A stretch of 64,000 bases of DNA from Cellulomonas persica (GCF_007989825.1 NZ_BJUA01000002.1:305631-369630); one strand, 5' to 3'; shown: positions 34,321-44,828, counted from the first letter of the stretch. Notes: generated by a model not told the origin, from the letters alone. Program-made: numbers and translations.

Positions 34321-35397
34321 TCAGACCTCCCGGACGGGTGTGGCGACGACGAGCACGTCCGGCCCGAGCGGCAGCACGCTGACCGGCTCGAGCCGCACGG
34401 CTGCGGCGATGGACGTGATGCCGAGCTCGCCGACGGCGACCGGCCCGGCACCGAGCAGGACGGGTGCGACGTAGGCGTGCACCTCGTCGACGAGCCCGGC
34501 CCGCAGGAACGCGGCGGCGAGCGTGGGGCCACCCTCGACGAGCACGCGGCGCACCGGCGGGCCGGGCAGCGCGGCCAGCTCGGTGAGCACCTGGGCCGGG
34601 TCGTGCGTGCGGACCTGCACGAGCTCGCCCCCCGGCCCGCGCAGGCGCGCGTCCGCGGGGACGTCCCGGAAGCCGACGACGACGCGGCGCGGCTGGTGGC
34701 CGGCGAGCGAGCCGTCGGCGGTGCGGGCCGTGAGCGAGGGGTCGTCGCGTAGTGCGGTGCCGGTCCCGACGACGATCGCGTCGACCTGAGCCCGCAGCTC
34801 GTGCGCGTGCCGACGCGCGACCGGACCCGTGATCCAGCGGCTCGACCCGTCGAGAGCGGCGACCCGCCCGTCGAGCGTCGTGGCGGTCTTGAGGGTCACG
34901 AACGGACGGTCCTTGCCGACGCGCGGCAACCACGAGCCGAGCAGCTCGCGGCCCTGCTCCGCGAGCACGCCGGTGGTCACGTCGACCCCCGCGGCCCGCA
35001 GCACGTCCGCGCCGCCGGCGGCGACGGGGTTGGGGTCCTCGACGGAGACGACGACGCGTGCGACCCCCGCCTCCAGGAGCGCCTGCGTGCACGGCCCGGT
35101 GCGGCCCGTGTGCGAGCACGGCTCGAGCGTGACGACCGCGGTCGCGCCGCGGGTGTCCTCGCCGCGGCTGGCGGCGTCGGCGAGGGCGGCGACCTCGGCG
35201 TGCGGCGTGCCCGCACCGCGGTGCCAGCCCTCTGCGATCGTCGTCGTCCCCGGCCCGCCGGCTGCGCGCGAGTCGGTCGGGTCGGCGGGGCGCAGCAGCA
35301 CGCAGCCCACACGAGGGTTGGGGTCGTGCTCGGGACCGCGCCGGGCCAGCTCGAACGCGCGCACCATCGCCGCACGCTCGTCGGCTGTGCTGGTCAC
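34321..35397 (-). CDS. ribD: Bifunctional diaminohydroxyphosphoribosylaminopyrimidine deaminase / reductase
   Basis: A 358-residue fusion for steps 2-3 of riboflavin synthesis. The deaminase has the zinc motifs HAEVAALADA and LEPCSHTGRTGPC; the reductase carries FVTLKTATTLDGRVAA, SSRWITGPVARRHAHELRAQ and VLVEGGPTLAAAFLRAG. GTG 35397 is chosen over GTG 35415 because GGGAGG lies 5 nt upstream of it; that SD is also the target of riboswitch control. Confidence 0.93.
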   Translation of the reverse strand: MTSTADERAAMVRAFELARRGPEHDPNPRVGCVLLRPADPTDSRAAGGPGTTTIAEGWHRGAGTPHAEVAALADAASRGEDTRGATAVVTLEPCSHTGRTGPCTQALLEAGVARVVVSVEDPNPVAAGGADVLRAAGVDVTTGVLAEQGRELLGSWLPRVGKDRPFVTLKTATTLDGRVAALDGSSRWITGPVARRHAHELRAQVDAIVVGTGTALRDDPSLTARTADGSLAGHQPRRVVVGFRDVPADARLRGPGGELVQVRTHDPAQVLTELAALPGPPVRRVLVEGGPTLAAAFLRAGLVDEVHAYVAPVLLGAGPVAVGELGITSIAAAVRLEPVSVLPLGPDVLVVATPVREV

Positions 35398-35402
35398 GTC
35401 CA

Positions 35403-35442
35403 CCTCCCGGGCCACGACGGGCTCCGGGGGTCACGTGGGAGG
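35403..35442 (-). promoter_or_regulatory. SD and anti-SD of the ribD leader (riboswitch expression platform)
   Basis: On the minus strand CCTCCC (35437-35442) can pair with the ribD SD GGGAGG (35403-35408). The same CCTCCC could instead pair with the identical GGGAGG in the aptamer's 3' end (35491-35496). This reads as a translational on/off switch; the pairing is inference. Confidence 0.6.
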
Positions 35443-35483
35443 CACCACGCGACAACGGCACGCACCACGGGTGCGCGCCGCCA

Positions 35484-35621
35484 CGTACTTCCTCCCATCC
35501 GGACTTTCACCGTCGGTCCTGGAGTTCCACCAGGTCAACCACCCGGTCGACGATCGCTCGTCTGGCGCGTGGGTCGCGGACTGTCACCGCCGGCTCGGAC
35601 TTTCACCGACCCCGGAGCACG
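35484..35621 (-). promoter_or_regulatory. FMN riboswitch (RFN element)
   Basis: The minus strand carries the conserved RFN blocks in order: GGGGTCGGTGAAAGTCC, CCGGCGGTGACAGTCCGCGA, a variable arm, GGTGGAACTCCAGGACCGAC, then GGTGAAAGTCCGGATGGGAG and GAAGTACG. All five core blocks are present about 90 nt upstream of ribD. FMN binding should repress the rib operon and its transporter. Together with the platform it fills the 302-nt gap between ribD and rpe; 35622-35699 shows nothing more. Confidence 0.95.
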
Positions 35622-35699
35622 TGTACTGCGGACACGACGTGCGTCATGTCCTCCTCGGATGATGCCACATCCCGACGAGCGATCGTCCAGGCGCCCTGC

Positions 35700-36362
35700 T
35701 CAGGCCCAGATCGTGGACGCGAGCTGCCGCAACGCGGCGATCTCGCCCTCGACGTCGTCGGCCCCGTACACCGCGGAGCCCGCGACGAACACGTCCGCGC
35801 CCGCCTGCGCGATCCGGGCGATCGTCTCGCGCGACACGCCACCGTCCACCTGGAGCCAGGTCCCGGTGCCTGCGCGCGTGATCGCCTCCCGCGTGCGCCG
35901 GACCTTCGGGAGCGTGCCCTCGATGAACGACTGCCCGCCGAAGCCCGGCTCGACCGTCATGACGAGCACCATGTCGAGCTCCGGCAGCAGGTCGAGGAAC
36001 GGCTCGACCGGCGTCGCGGGACGCACCGCGACGCCCGCGCGCGCGCCCAGGCTGCGCAGCTCGCGTGCGAGCCGCACGGGCGCCTGCGTCGCCTCGGCGT
36101 GGAAGGTCACCGACGCCGCACCGGCGCGCGCGAACTCCGGCGCCCAGCGGTCCGCGTCCTCGATCATGAGGTGCACGTCCACGGGGACCGGCGAGATCTC
36201 CGCGATCCGCTTCACGACCGGCAGACCGAGGGTCAGGTTCGGCACGAAGTGGTTGTCCATGACGTCCACGTGCACGAGGTCCGCGGTCGCGATCCGGCCG
36301 AGCTCGCGCTCGAGGTTCACGAAGTCGGCGGACAGGATGCTGGGCGCGATCTTGACGGACAC
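35700..36362 (-). CDS. rpe: Ribulose-phosphate 3-epimerase
   Basis: A 220-residue TIM-barrel enzyme of the pentose phosphate pathway (ribulose 5-P to xylulose 5-P). Motifs: [37 protein letters not shown] with catalytic Asp and metal His, [29 protein letters not shown] and [17 protein letters not shown] 36362 follows TAGGCT by 6 nt. Confidence 0.95.
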   Translation of the reverse strand: MSVKIAPSILSADFVNLERELGRIATADLVHVDVMDNHFVPNLTLGLPVVKRIAEISPVPVDVHLMIEDADRWAPEFARAGAASVTFHAEATQAPVRLARELRSLGARAGVAVRPATPVEPFLDLLPELDMVLVMTVEPGFGGQSFIEGTLPKVRRTREAITRAGTGTWLQVDGGVSRETIARIAQAGADVFVAGSAVYGADDVEGEIAALRQLASTIWA

Positions 36363-36368
36363 CGGATC

Positions 36369-36374
36369 AGCCTA
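36369..36374 (-). promoter_or_regulatory. Leaderless-type -10 box TAGGCT for rpe
   Basis: TAGGCT (minus strand) ends 6 nt before the rpe GTG at 36362, with no SD. Confidence 0.5.
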
Positions 36375-36416
36375 GCGAGGCCCCCGCCGCACCCGCTCGG
36401 CGCACCGCCGACGCCG

Positions 36417-38069
36417 CTACCGGCGTCGCAGCAGCGTCAGGTGCATCGCGTCGGTGCCGTGCACGTGCGGCCACAGCTGCAGGTCGGACCGGTCCCCGAC
36501 GAGGTCCAGGGGTCCGGCGGCGACCTCGCGCGCGACCGCACGCGCGTCGAGCACCTCGACGTCGAGACCGTCCTTGGCCGCTGCACGGACCGCGTCCGTC
36601 ACGACGAGGCGTGTCTCGACGAGGTGCGGCGAGCACGTCACGTACGCGACGACTCCCCCCGGCCGGACCGTGCGCAGCGCCGAGCCCAGGAGCTCGCGCT
36701 GCAGCCCCGCGAGTCCCGCGAGGTCGGCGGGCGTGCGGCGCCACCGCGACTCGGGACGACGACGCAGCGCGCCCAGCCCCGTGCACGGGGCGTCGACCAT
36801 GACGCGGTCGTACGCGCCGGGCTCGGCCGTGCCGAACGCGCGCCCGTCACCGGTCCGCACGTCCTCGACCGCGCTGCCGGCCACGGCCCGCAGCGCCTGC
36901 TCGACGAGGCGCGCGCGGTGGGGCTGGACCTCGTTCGCGACCAGGCGCGCGCCGCGGCCGGCCGCCAGCGCCGCGAGCAGAGAGGCCTTCCCGCCCGGAC
37001 CCGCGCACAGGTCGAGCCAGCGCTCGTCGCGGCCGTCGAGCGGTGCCGCGGCCAGGGCGAGCGCGACCAGCTGGCTGCCCTCGTCCTGGACGCCCGCGCG
37101 GCCTGTGCGCACCGCGGGGACACCCGCCGGGTCGCCGCCACCGGGGAGCACCGCGTACGGCGAGACCCGGCCGGGTGCCGCGCCCGGGCCGATCTGCTCG
37201 GCGACCTCGTCGGGCGTCACCAGGCCCGGCCGCGCGACCAGCGCGACCCGGGGAGCCGCGTTGTCGGCGGCCAGCAACGCCGCGACCTCGTCCGCAGGGC
37301 GGCCGTCGCCGACGAGGGCCTCGCGCAGGGCTCGCACGATCCACGCCGGGTGGCTCTCGGTCACCGCGAGCCTGGCCAGCGGGTCGTCGCCGGCCGGGTC
37401 CGCGGCGTCCCCGATCAGCTCGAGCCACTGCGCGAGCTCCTGACGCGAGATCGCACGCAGCACCGCGTTGACGAACTGCGACGCACCCGTCCCGACGCGC
37501 GAGCGCGCGAGCCCGACCGTCTGCGACACCGCCGCGTGCGCCGGCACTCGCATGCCGAGCAGCTGGTGGGCGCCCAGCCGCAGCAGGTCCAGCACGGGCG
37601 GGTCGACGGCCGTGACGTCGCGTCCGGCGGCCTGCTCGACGACCGCGTCGTACCGCCCGCGCAGGCGCAGGGCCCCGTACGTCAGCTCGGTCGCGAACGC
37701 CGCGTCGCGGCCCTCGATCCCCCGCTCGCGCAGCAGCGGCGGCAGCACGAGGTTCGCGTACGAGTCACCCTCGTCGACCGCGCGCAGCACGTCGTAGGCC
37801 GTGGCGCGCGCCGGGTCGGAGTGCCGCGTGCGCTGCGACGGCGCCTGCGCGGACCGCTGCGTGCGCCCCTCGGCGCGAGCCGCGCCGCGCTGGCGGCCGC
37901 GCTCGTCGCGCCGCTCGGGGCCGCGGCCCTCGTGGCGCCGGATCTCCTCGCGCCGCTCGTCGTGACGGCGATCGCCGTGGCCTCGCCCGCGACCGTGATC
38001 GTCTCGGCGTCCTCCGTCGTCGCGGCGTCGCGCGTCGTCGCGGCCGTCGCGGTCGTCGGTGCCGCTCAT
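36417..38069 (-). CDS. rsmB: 16S rRNA (cytosine-967-C5)-methyltransferase
   Basis: A 550-residue RNA m5C methyltransferase. Residues 1 to about 85 are Arg/Asp/Gly/His-rich and disordered; a NusB-like RNA-binding domain follows ([20 protein letters not shown], then [20 protein letters not shown]), then the SAM domain with [20 protein letters not shown], the [15 protein letters not shown] catalytic loop and [13 protein letters not shown] with the second cysteine. Overlaps fmt by ATGA. Confidence 0.92.
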   Translation of the reverse strand: MSGTDDRDGRDDARRRDDGGRRDDHGRGRGHGDRRHDERREEIRRHEGRGPERRDERGRQRGAARAEGRTQRSAQAPSQRTRHSDPARATAYDVLRAVDEGDSYANLVLPPLLRERGIEGRDAAFATELTYGALRLRGRYDAVVEQAAGRDVTAVDPPVLDLLRLGAHQLLGMRVPAHAAVSQTVGLARSRVGTGASQFVNAVLRAISRQELAQWLELIGDAADPAGDDPLARLAVTESHPAWIVRALREALVGDGRPADEVAALLAADNAAPRVALVARPGLVTPDEVAEQIGPGAAPGRVSPYAVLPGGGDPAGVPAVRTGRAGVQDEGSQLVALALAAAPLDGRDERWLDLCAGPGGKASLLAALAAGRGARLVANEVQPHRARLVEQALRAVAGSAVEDVRTGDGRAFGTAEPGAYDRVMVDAPCTGLGALRRRPESRWRRTPADLAGLAGLQRELLGSALRTVRPGGVVAYVTCSPHLVETRLVVTDAVRAAAKDGLDVEVLDARAVAREVAAGPLDLVGDRSDLQLWPHVHGTDAMHLTLLRRR

Positions 38070-39007
38070 GCGTCGGCACCCAGCACCAGGTCGTCGGCCA
38101 GCCGCGCACCGCGCGCCCAGTCGGCCGCGGGCATCGGGCGCTTGCCCTGGGGCGTGACCTCGCCGAGCAGCACCGCGTGTCCCCCCGTACCGACGAGCAC
38201 CTCACGCTTGCCCGCGCGCACGTGACCGGGCGCGAGGTCCGTGACCTCGCGCGCCACGGTCACCGGCCCGAGCCCGAGCCGTGAGCCGTCCGGCAGGGTC
38301 GTCCACGCACCGGGCGCGGGAGTGCAGCCGCGGATGCGCCGGTCGACGACGTGCGCCGGGGTGCTCCACCGCACGCGCGCGTCCTCGGCCTCGACCTTGG
38401 GTGCCCGGCTGACGCCCTCGTCGGGCTGCGGGACGGGCTGGAGCTGCCCGGCCTCGAGCGCGTCGAGCGTGCGGACCAGGAGGGTCGCTCCGGCGACCGC
38501 GAGCCGGTCCAGCAGGTCCCCGGACGTGTCGCGCGGTCGGATCGTCTCGGTGAGCGTGCCGAGCACCGGGCCGGTGTCGACCGGCCCGTCCTGGATCACG
38601 AACGTCGTCGCACCCGTCACCTCGTCACCCGCCATGATCGCGTGCTGCACGGGGGCGGCACCGCGCCAGGCCGGCAGGACCGAGAAGTGCAGGTTGACCC
38701 AGCCGTGCGTCGGCACGTCGAGCAGCCCGGACGGGATCATGTTCCCGTAGGCGACCACGGGCGCGGCGTCCACACCCAGCGTACGGATCTGCTCGACCAC
38801 GTCGTCGTCGCGCAGCGTGCGGGGCGTCAGGACCGGGATGCCGGCCTCGAGCGCGCGGGCCTTCACGGGGCTCGGCGCCAGGGTGCGACCTCGACCCGCG
38901 CGCGCGTCGGGGCGGGTGAGCACCGCGACGACCTCGTGGCGCGACGCGATCAGCGCCTCGAGGCTCGCCAGTGCAGGCGTGGGGGTACCGGCGAACAGCA
39001 GACGCAT
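38066..39007 (-). CDS. fmt: Methionyl-tRNA formyltransferase
   Basis: A 313-residue enzyme that formylates initiator Met-tRNA. Motifs: [20 protein letters not shown], the folate site [20 protein letters not shown], the HFS segment [20 protein letters not shown], and [18 protein letters not shown], with the C-terminal OB domain. ATG 39007 follows TAGGAT by 7 nt; coupled to rsmB. Confidence 0.95.
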   Translation of the reverse strand: MRLLFAGTPTPALASLEALIASRHEVVAVLTRPDARAGRGRTLAPSPVKARALEAGIPVLTPRTLRDDDVVEQIRTLGVDAAPVVAYGNMIPSGLLDVPTHGWVNLHFSVLPAWRGAAPVQHAIMAGDEVTGATTFVIQDGPVDTGPVLGTLTETIRPRDTSGDLLDRLAVAGATLLVRTLDALEAGQLQPVPQPDEGVSRAPKVEAEDARVRWSTPAHVVDRRIRGCTPAPGAWTTLPDGSRLGLGPVTVAREVTDLAPGHVRAGKREVLVGTGGHAVLLGEVTPQGKRPMPAADWARGARLADDLVLGADA

Positions 39008-39014
39008 GGCACCG

Positions 39015-39020
39015 ATCCTA
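39015..39020 (-). promoter_or_regulatory. Leaderless-type -10 box TAGGAT for fmt-rsmB
   Basis: TAGGAT (minus strand) is separated by 7 nt from the fmt ATG at 39007. Confidence 0.5.
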
Positions 39021-39092
39021 TGAGCGCGGCGCGCCGGTCACGCGCACGGCCGGGACGACCGACCGCAGGCGCAGGGCGTCGCGGCCGCCCGA

Positions 39093-39722
39093 TCAGCGCT
39101 CGCTCGGCACCAGGCCGCGCTCGGCGAGCTGGGTGCGCAGGGTGTCCGCGTCGGTGAACAGCAACGCGTCGAAGCCCTCCTCGGCCGCCGCCGCCACGTT
39201 GGCCTGCGCGTCGTCGACGAACACCGTGCGGGCCGGGTCGAGGCCGAACCGGCGCGCGGCGAGCCGGAAGATCGCCGGGTCCGGCTTGACGAGGCCGACC
39301 TCACCCGAGACGAGGACATCCTCCAGCAGGCCGATCGCCACCGCCGCGGGCGCCGCGTGGTGGTACAGCTCAGCCGACCAGTTCGTCAGACCGAGCACCC
39401 GGACGCCGCCTGACACCAGGTCCTGCACGATCGCCGCGGTCCCCGGCACCGGCCCCGTCAGCGCGTCGTCGAAGTGCGCGACGTACAGGTCGAGCGCCGG
39501 GACGTGGTGCGGCAGCGTCCGCTCGAGCTCGGCCCTCGCGTCCCGCCACGGACGGCCGGCGTCCTGCCGCCGGTTGAGGTGACCGAAGTCGACGTCGGTG
39601 AAGAACGCGTCGACGAGGTCGCGCGGCAGACGCCCGACGAACGCCTGGTACGGGTCCCAGCCCACCAGCACGTTCCCGAGGTCGAACAGCACCGCCCGTG
39701 GGCGGGTCGGCTCATCGGTCAC
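39093..39722 (-). CDS. HAD-superfamily hydrolase
   Basis: A 209-residue HAD phosphatase-like protein: motif I VLFDLGNVLVGWD (first Asp nucleophile; second acidic position replaced by GN, as in the YihX/dehalogenase-like branch), motif II LGLTNWSAE, Lys in GLVKPDPAIFRLAAR and motif IV VFVDDAQANVAAA. Substrate unknown. GTG 39722 has a strong SD GAAGGAGG. Confidence 0.85.
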   Translation of the reverse strand: MTDEPTRPRAVLFDLGNVLVGWDPYQAFVGRLPRDLVDAFFTDVDFGHLNRRQDAGRPWRDARAELERTLPHHVPALDLYVAHFDDALTGPVPGTAAIVQDLVSGGVRVLGLTNWSAELYHHAAPAAVAIGLLEDVLVSGEVGLVKPDPAIFRLAARRFGLDPARTVFVDDAQANVAAAAEEGFDALLFTDADTLRTQLAERGLVPSER

Positions 39723-39812
39723 GAGACCTCCTTCGTCGTCCTCGCCACGGCGCCGGCACCGCGGGGCGCCGAACCCCGCGGGGCCGCCCCGTGCTCCCCG
39801 TGACGCCGCGGG

Positions 39813-41888
39813 TCACAGCAGCTCGCCCGGGTCGAGCTGGATGCGCGCGACGCCGCCCTCGCGCCTCGCCGAACGCACCGCCGCCGAGGCGGCCACCGCG
39901 GCCGCCAGCGCCGCGCCGCTCGATCGCGGCACCCGCAGCAGCGTGCGGACGTCCGGCTCGAACGCGTCGCGCTCGGCCCCTTCCACGGGCACGGGGCCCA
40001 GGACGTCGAGCCCGGGCACTGTCACGCGCCGCACGACCGCCGCGACCGCCTCACGGGTCCCCGTGACCGAGGCCATCCGGAACGCAGGCGGCAGGCCGAG
40101 CGCCGCACGCTCGTCGAGCTCGCGCACCGCGAGCCACACCGGGTCCCACCGCACGAGCGCCTGCGACGCGCGCTGCTCGGCGTCGCCGACGAGCAGCACC
40201 GTGCCCCCGTCGTCCGCCGACCGCACGAGCGCCGCCGCGGCGAGCCAGCGGCGCACGGCGTCCGTGAGCACCCCGAGCGACGACCCCGCGGTGGCGACAG
40301 CGGCGTCGAGCAGCACGGCCGCGGTGTACCCCGCGGGTGCGACGGGCTCGGCGCCCGGGGTCGAGACCACCAGAGCGGGCCGGTCCTTGACGCTCGCGAC
40401 GACGCCCGTCGCCGACCGCGCGCCCGAGACGACCACCGGGACACCGGGGAAGGCGCGTCCGAGCTCCTCCGCGGTGCGCTCCGACCCGACGCGGACCGAA
40501 CGCAGCGCCGCACCGCCGCACTCGTCGCACCGCCAGTCGGTCGCCATGCGTCCGCACCACCCGCACGTCGGCACACCCTGCGCGGTGTGCAGGGCGAGGG
40601 GCCCGTGGCACGCCGAGCAGCGCGCCGCCGCGCGGCAGCGCCCGCACGCCACCGCGGGCAGGTAACCCGCGCGCGGGACCTGCACGAGCACGGGTCCGTC
40701 GGCGAGCCGGTCGCGGATCGTGCGCCAGGCCGGGGTGGGCAGACGCGCCGCGGCGGCCGCCCCCTCGCGCGCGAGCTCCGTGGATGTCAGCGCCTGCACG
40801 CGAGGGGCGCGTGCACGCACCCGTGCCCGGTCCGCGCTCACGTCGTGCGCCCAGCCGGCGGCGACGAGCGCCTGCGCCTCGACCGTACGGCCGTACCCGC
40901 CGACCAGCAGGGCCGCGCCCTCGATCTCCGAGCGCAGCGCGAGCACCTCCCGCACGTGCGGGTACGGCGCACGCGGCTCGGCGTGCAGCGAGTCGCCGTC
41001 GTCCCAGCACACGACGAGACCGAGGTCGTGCACGGGCGCGAACGCGGCCGCACGCGTGCCGACGACCACGTCGGCGTGGCCGCGCGAGGCGGCCAGGAAC
41101 GCCCGGTAGCGCGGGCTCGGCCCGTCGTCGGCCGTGAGCCGCACCGCTCCGCCCAGCAGGCCGGGCGCCCACCGTGGGACGCCCGCCTCCTCGAGTGCCG
41201 CCAGCACGCGGTCCACGTCGCGCGCGTCCGGCACGACGACGAGCGCGCCCCGACCGCCGAGCAGCGCAGCCGCCACCGCCTGCGCGATCGCGTCCGGCCA
41301 TCGAGTCCCGGGCTCGCCCGGCAGCGCGGTCCACACGGCCCGCGGCGCTCCGCCGCCCGTCACGTGCTGCACGAACGCCGGCCCGCCGCGGTAGTCCGCC
41401 CACGCCGTCGCCGACGGCGACGGCGGCGCGACGCGGGTCGGCTCACCGGGCGCCGCCTCCGCCTCGACGCGCGCGTGCCGCGGCGGGATCGCGAGGCGCA
41501 GCACGTCCGCGAGCGTCCCGGCCCAACGGTCGGCGACCGCACGGGCGAGCCGCGCCGTGGCCGGGTGCAGCACGCGCTCCGGCGACACCACGCGCCGCAG
41601 GGGTACGAGCACGCCCTCGTGCTCGGCCTCGTCGGCACGCTCGAGCAGGTAGCCGTCGACGTCCTGCCCGCCGAACCGCACCTTCACGCGCGTGCCCGGC
41701 TGCGCGTCCTCGGACAAAGCGGCCGGGACCGCGTACTCGAACGGGCGGTCCAGGTGCGCGGGCGGCAGGTCGATGCACACGCGCGCGACCGGCAGCTCGG
41801 CGGCGACCTCGCCCGCGGCACGCGGACGTCGGCGCGCGCGCGGGGCGGGCACGCCCTCGAGCGTCAGCTGCTCGGGCGTCGTCTCCAC
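39813..41888 (-). CDS. priA: Primosomal protein PriA, helicase-motif-degenerate actinobacterial form
   Basis: A 691-residue PriA homologue for replication restart. The N-terminal DNA-binding domain (DLPPAHLDRPFEYAVPAALS) is intact. The P-loop region reads LPGEPGTRWPDAI instead of GVTGSGKT, and motif II reads VCWDDGDS instead of DEEH, so ATP hydrolysis is not expected. The paired zinc cysteines remain (CGRCRAAARCSACHG, CGWCG, CDECGG). This degenerate form is common in actinobacteria. Confidence 0.88.
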   Translation of the reverse strand: METTPEQLTLEGVPAPRARRRPRAAGEVAAELPVARVCIDLPPAHLDRPFEYAVPAALSEDAQPGTRVKVRFGGQDVDGYLLERADEAEHEGVLVPLRRVVSPERVLHPATARLARAVADRWAGTLADVLRLAIPPRHARVEAEAAPGEPTRVAPPSPSATAWADYRGGPAFVQHVTGGGAPRAVWTALPGEPGTRWPDAIAQAVAAALLGGRGALVVVPDARDVDRVLAALEEAGVPRWAPGLLGGAVRLTADDGPSPRYRAFLAASRGHADVVVGTRAAAFAPVHDLGLVVCWDDGDSLHAEPRAPYPHVREVLALRSEIEGAALLVGGYGRTVEAQALVAAGWAHDVSADRARVRARAPRVQALTSTELAREGAAAAARLPTPAWRTIRDRLADGPVLVQVPRAGYLPAVACGRCRAAARCSACHGPLALHTAQGVPTCGWCGRMATDWRCDECGGAALRSVRVGSERTAEELGRAFPGVPVVVSGARSATGVVASVKDRPALVVSTPGAEPVAPAGYTAAVLLDAAVATAGSSLGVLTDAVRRWLAAAALVRSADDGGTVLLVGDAEQRASQALVRWDPVWLAVRELDERAALGLPPAFRMASVTGTREAVAAVVRRVTVPGLDVLGPVPVEGAERDAFEPDVRTLLRVPRSSGAALAAAVAASAAVRSARREGGVARIQLDPGELL

Positions 41889-41982
41889 GGGCTCATCTCA
41901 CCATCGCTGACCCACGCGGGGGCATCCCGCGCCAGGTCGTCCTGCACGTCGTCGTCCGTCCGGCGTCCGCCGGCGGTCGTGG

Positions 41983-43185
41983 TCAGCCGACCGCGGCGCG
42001 CAGCTCGTCGACCCGGTCCGTGCGCTCCCACGTGAAGTCCGGCAGCTCACGGCCGAAGTGCCCGTACGCCGCGGTCTGGCGGTAGATCGGCCGCTGCAGC
42101 CCGAGCGTGCGGATGATCGCGGCCGGGCGCAGGTCGAACACCTCGCGGATCGCGTCCGTCAGACGCGCGTCGTCGACCGCGCCGGTGCCGAACGTCTCGA
42201 CGTAGAGACCGACGGGGTGCGCCTTGCCGATCGCGTACGCGACCTGCACCTCGCACCGGCGCGCGAGACCCGCCGCGACGACGTTCTTGGCGACCCAGCG
42301 CATGGCGTACGCCGCCGAGCGGTCGACCTTCGACGGGTCCTTGCCGGAGAACGCGCCACCGCCGTGCCGCGCGAAGCCGCCGTACGTGTCGACGATGATC
42401 TTGCGACCGGTCAGGCCGGCGTCGCCCTGCGGGCCGCCGACGACGAACTGGCCGGTCGGGTTCACGAACAGGTCGTACGAGGACGTGTCGAGGTCCACCT
42501 GCGCGAGCACGGGCTCGATCACGTGCTGCAGGATCGCGGGCCGCAGCTGCGTCTCGAGGTGCACGTCGGGCTCGTGCTGCGTCGAGAGGACGAGCGCGTC
42601 GAGCCGCGCGGGCCGGTCGCCGTCGTAGCCGATCGTGACCTGCGTCTTGCCGTCGGGGCGCAGGCCCGGGACGATCCCCTCCTTGCGCACGAGCGCGAGG
42701 CGCTCGGCGAGCCGGTGCGCGAGCCAGATCGGCAGCGGCATGAGGACCGGCGTCTCGTCGGACGCGTAGCCGAACATCAGGCCCTGGTCGCCCGCGCCCT
42801 GGCCGTCGAGCTCGTCGTGGTCCTGCGCGTCCTCGCGGAGCTCGAGCGACTTGTCGACGCCCATCGCGATGTCCGGGGACTGCTGCCCGATCGACACCGA
42901 CACGCCGCACGACTCGCCGTCGAAGCCGATGTGCGACGACGTGTAGCCGATCTCCTGCACGACCTGGCGGATGATCTGCGGGATCTCGACGTACGCCTCC
43001 GTCGAGACCTCGCCCGCGACGTGCACGAGGCCCGTGGTCACCATGGTCTCGACCGCGACGCGCGCGTCCGGGTCCTGCTCGAGGATCGCGTCGAGGATCG
43101 AGTCGGAGATCTGGTCGCAGATCTTGTCCGGATGGCCCTCCGTCACCGACTCCGACGTGAACAGGCGCATCGCAGGATCAGTCAT
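41983..43185 (-). CDS. metK: S-adenosylmethionine synthetase
   Basis: A 400-residue enzyme making SAM from methionine and ATP. Motifs: [55 protein letters not shown] and the P-loop-like [19 protein letters not shown]. Full length. ATG 43185 follows TACGCT by 7 nt with no SD. Confidence 0.96.
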   Translation of the reverse strand: MTDPAMRLFTSESVTEGHPDKICDQISDSILDAILEQDPDARVAVETMVTTGLVHVAGEVSTEAYVEIPQIIRQVVQEIGYTSSHIGFDGESCGVSVSIGQQSPDIAMGVDKSLELREDAQDHDELDGQGAGDQGLMFGYASDETPVLMPLPIWLAHRLAERLALVRKEGIVPGLRPDGKTQVTIGYDGDRPARLDALVLSTQHEPDVHLETQLRPAILQHVIEPVLAQVDLDTSSYDLFVNPTGQFVVGGPQGDAGLTGRKIIVDTYGGFARHGGGAFSGKDPSKVDRSAAYAMRWVAKNVVAAGLARRCEVQVAYAIGKAHPVGLYVETFGTGAVDDARLTDAIREVFDLRPAAIIRTLGLQRPIYRQTAAYGHFGRELPDFTWERTDRVDELRAAVG

Positions 43186-43192
43186 GGGGGCA

Positions 43193-43198
43193 AGCGTA
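43193..43198 (-). promoter_or_regulatory. Leaderless-type -10 box TACGCT for metK
   Basis: TACGCT (minus strand) ends 7 nt before the metK ATG, in the 38-nt gap behind coaBC. Confidence 0.5.
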
Positions 43199-43223
43199 GT
43201 CGCGCGCGGGTGCCGTCCCGTCC

Positions 43224-44471
43224 TCAGCCCAGCGAGCGGACCGCGTCCCAGACGGCGTGCGCGACCTCGTCCTTGGTCCCCCGGGCCGTCGCGACGGGCT
43301 CGCCGGACGCGTCGAGGATCGTCACGTCGTTCTCGGTGGTCCCGAACCCCAGACCGTCGCCCACGGCGTTCACGACGAGCAGGTCCGCGCCCTTGCGCAG
43401 CGCCTTCGTGCGCCCGTGCTCGAGCACCGTGCCCTGCGCGTCGCCGGTCTCGGCGGCGAAGCCGACCACCACCTGGCCCGGACGCAGGCGGTCCTGCGCG
43501 AGCTCGGCCAGGACGTCGACCGTCTCGACGAGCTCGATCGTGGGTGCCGAGCTCCCGGCGCGCTTCTTGATCTTGGCGTCGGCGGGGCTCACCGGCCGGA
43601 AGTCGGCGACGGCGGCGGCCATGACCACCGCGTCGGCGTCCTTGGCTGCCGCGCGCACCGCCTCGCGGAGCTCGGCCGCGGTCCCGACGGCGACCACGTC
43701 GACGCCCTGCGGCGCAGGGACGGCGAGGTTCGCGGCGACGAGCGTGACCTGCGCACCTCGTCGTGCGGCAGCCGCGGCGAGCGCCACGCCCTGCCGGCCC
43801 GACGAGCGGTTGCCCAGGAAGCGCACCGGGTCGATCGGCTCGCGCGTGCCACCCGCCGACACCACGACCCGCCATCCGGCGAGGTCGAGCGGGACGTCTG
43901 CGCCGCCCTCGGGGGCGGTCGTGGCGGCCCCGCGAGGGCCCGACGTGCCCGTGACGAGGGCGAGCGCGGCGGCGGCGATCTCCTCCGGCTCGGGCAGACG
44001 CCCGGGGCCGGTGTCGGCGCCCGTGAGGCGGCCGGATGCCGGGTCGAGCACGTGGATGCCGCGCGCGCGCAGCGTCGCGACGTTCGCGACGGTCGCCGGG
44101 TGCTCCCACATCTCGGTGTGCATCGCCGGCGCGAGAAGCACAGGGGCGCGCGTCACCAGCAGCGTCGCGGTGAGCAGGTCGTCGGCGCGGCCGGTCGCGG
44201 CGCGTGCGAGGAGGTCGGCCGTGGCCGGAGCGACGACCACCAGGTCGGCCCGCTGACCGATCGCGACGTGCGCGACCTGGTCGACGTCCTCGAACACGTC
44301 GGTCGTCACGCGCTGGCCCGACAGGGCCTCCCATGTGGGCCGGCCGACGAACTCGAGTGCGGCGCGCGTCGGCACGACACGCACCTCGTGCCCCGCCTCA
44401 CGCAGGACACGCAGCAGCAGCACCGCCTTGTAGGCGGCGATGCCGCCCGCGACACCCAGCACGATGCGCAT
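43224..44471 (-). CDS. coaBC: Bifunctional phosphopantothenoylcysteine decarboxylase / synthetase
   Basis: A 415-residue fusion for coenzyme A synthesis. CoaC part: [20 protein letters not shown], the catalytic His in [19 protein letters not shown] and the [17 protein letters not shown] active-site clamp. CoaB part: [39 protein letters not shown] and [10 protein letters not shown]. Lies between rpoZ and metK, a conserved order. Confidence 0.94.
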   Translation of the reverse strand: MRIVLGVAGGIAAYKAVLLLRVLREAGHEVRVVPTRAALEFVGRPTWEALSGQRVTTDVFEDVDQVAHVAIGQRADLVVVAPATADLLARAATGRADDLLTATLLVTRAPVLLAPAMHTEMWEHPATVANVATLRARGIHVLDPASGRLTGADTGPGRLPEPEEIAAAALALVTGTSGPRGAATTAPEGGADVPLDLAGWRVVVSAGGTREPIDPVRFLGNRSSGRQGVALAAAAARRGAQVTLVAANLAVPAPQGVDVVAVGTAAELREAVRAAAKDADAVVMAAAVADFRPVSPADAKIKKRAGSSAPTIELVETVDVLAELAQDRLRPGQVVVGFAAETGDAQGTVLEHGRTKALRKGADLLVVNAVGDGLGFGTTENDVTILDASGEPVATARGTKDEVAHAVWDAVRSLG

Positions 44472-44502
44472 GCGCGTGCTCCTCTCGCGGGCGGCAGCGA
44501 GC

Positions 44503-44766
44503 TCAGGCCTCGGTGGCCTCGACGGTCAGCAGGCCACGGTCGATCTCGCGCATCGCGATGGACAGCGGCTTCTCCTGCGGACGCGTCTCGACCAGCGGGC
44601 CGACGTACTCGAGCAGGCCCTCGTTGAGCTGCGAGTAGTAGGCGTTGATCTGGCGCGCGCGCTTGGCCGAGTAGAGCACGAGGGCGTACTTCGAGTCGGC
44701 GCGCTCGAGGAGCTGGTCGATCGGCGGGTCGGTGATGCCCGTGGGGGCGGCGACGGTTCCGGACAC
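44503..44766 (-). CDS. rpoZ: RNA polymerase omega subunit
   Basis: An 87-residue subunit that assists RNA polymerase assembly. Conserved core: [20 protein letters not shown] and [11 protein letters not shown], then [18 protein letters not shown] 44766. Flanked by gmk and coaBC as in most actinobacteria. Confidence 0.94.
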   Translation of the reverse strand: MSGTVAAPTGITDPPIDQLLERADSKYALVLYSAKRARQINAYYSQLNEGLLEYVGPLVETRPQEKPLSIAMREIDRGLLTVEATEA

Positions 44767-44828
44767 GGAGGTCTCCCGAGACTTGGTGTGGGGTGACAGG
44801 ACGTACTGGCCGACAGTCTACCCGCGCG

